A program made the translations under genes and the position numbers. Shown here piece by piece: positions 5,198 to 5,284 of a stretch of 5,284 bases of DNA (the first letter of the stretch is position 1; each line of letters starts with the position of its first letter). Below the pieces are notes generated by a model. The model was not told the origin of the DNA, ran no database searches, and was given only the letters and a program-made list of their open reading frames with translations. The DNA comes from an uncultured Atopobiaceae bacterium (lineage in GTDB: Bacteria > Actinomycetota > Coriobacteriia > Coriobacteriales > Atopobiaceae), in assembly GCA_947303905.1 (NCBI GenBank), contig CAMYZR010000130.1:1-5284 (forward strand), given 5' to 3'.

Positions 5198-5284
5198 ATG
5201 TTTCACCCACGTATCGACCTTCTGTTGAAGGCGCGTGAGCGTGCCTCGAGGTGGTATATAACGAAAAACACTCTGTCGAAAGCT
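5198..5284 (+). CDS. Possible start of a further gene, running off the window (tentative)
   Basis: From ATG 5198 an open frame of 29 codons reaches the window end. It begins MFHPRIDLLLKARER and reads as a plausible charged amphipathic N-terminal helix. It starts 30 bp after the lipoprotein stop. Against it, GGGTGG touches the ATG with no spacing, a rare ATA codon is present, and 29 open codons are unremarkable in GC-rich DNA. No family was recognised. Confidence 0.35.
   Translation, partial: MFHPRIDLLLKARERASRWYITKNTLSKA
5252..5262 (+). promoter_or_regulatory. Possible -10 promoter element near the right edge
   Basis: TGGTATATAAC contains TATAAC (5257-5262), one base from the TATAAT consensus, and a TG dinucleotide three bases before an overlapping TATATA, resembling an extended -10. 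No good -35 box lies at 16-18 bp upstream. It stands out as AT-rich in a GC-rich window and would drive a gene beyond the edge. It conflicts with the tentative ORF at 5198, since both are unlikely to be right. Confidence 0.3.

Noticed and set aside
5192..5246. Intrinsic terminator for the lipoprotein gene
   Set aside because: GGGTG/CACCC (5192-5208), a CCTTC/GAAGG hairpin near 5219-5231 and a GGCGCG/CGTGCC hairpin near 5230-5246 can form, but the stems are short and none is followed by a T-run.

Overview
The window reads as chromosomal DNA from a high-GC, Gram-positive strict anaerobe. Purine-rich Shine-Dalgarno sites, an oxygen-sensitive ferredoxin-dependent oxidoreductase and a lipobox lipoprotein all fit an actinobacterial gut or oral anaerobe of the Coriobacteriia type (Olsenella, Atopobium or Collinsella-like). 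That placement is inference from style and content; no phylogenetic marker lies in the window.

Layout. Positions 1-54 are the last 17 codons of an unidentified plus-strand gene, followed by terminator-like hairpins (about 63-166). Positions 184-280 hold a striking imperfect inverted repeat with 41-bp arms, containing a perfect 28-bp palindrome at 255-282. A strong intrinsic terminator at 360-397 serves the minus-strand operon that follows. The operon, read right to left, is a P-loop ATPase (4140-3367), a 2x[4Fe-4S] ferredoxin subunit (3261-3055), and the alpha (3054-1879), beta (1877-984) and gamma (981-421) subunits of a four-subunit 2-oxoacid:ferredoxin oxidoreductase of the VOR/KOR type. 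Divergent from it, 4313-5167 encodes a secreted lipoprotein with a long acidic linker. The last 117 bases hold no secure gene, only a tentative short open frame and weak promoter-like and hairpin signals.

How the genes work together. Alpha, beta, gamma and the ferredoxin-like delta subunit together make one enzyme. It oxidatively decarboxylates a 2-oxoacid to an acyl-CoA and reduces ferredoxin, or runs in reverse for reductive carboxylation. The four ORFs are separated by 0-2 bp. The Shine-Dalgarno sites of beta and gamma lie inside the last codons of the preceding gene, so stoichiometric, coupled translation is likely. The ATPase immediately upstream has a MinD/ParA/CobQ-like fold signature, no cysteines and no obvious role in the catalytic cycle. 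It is the most interesting protein-level puzzle: a maturation, assembly or regulatory partner is possible but unproven. A hairpin sits between it and the enzyme genes and could change their relative expression.

Nothing here is a clear defence, CRISPR or transposon system. The most unusual DNA structure is the nested palindrome at 184-282 in the convergent intergenic gap.
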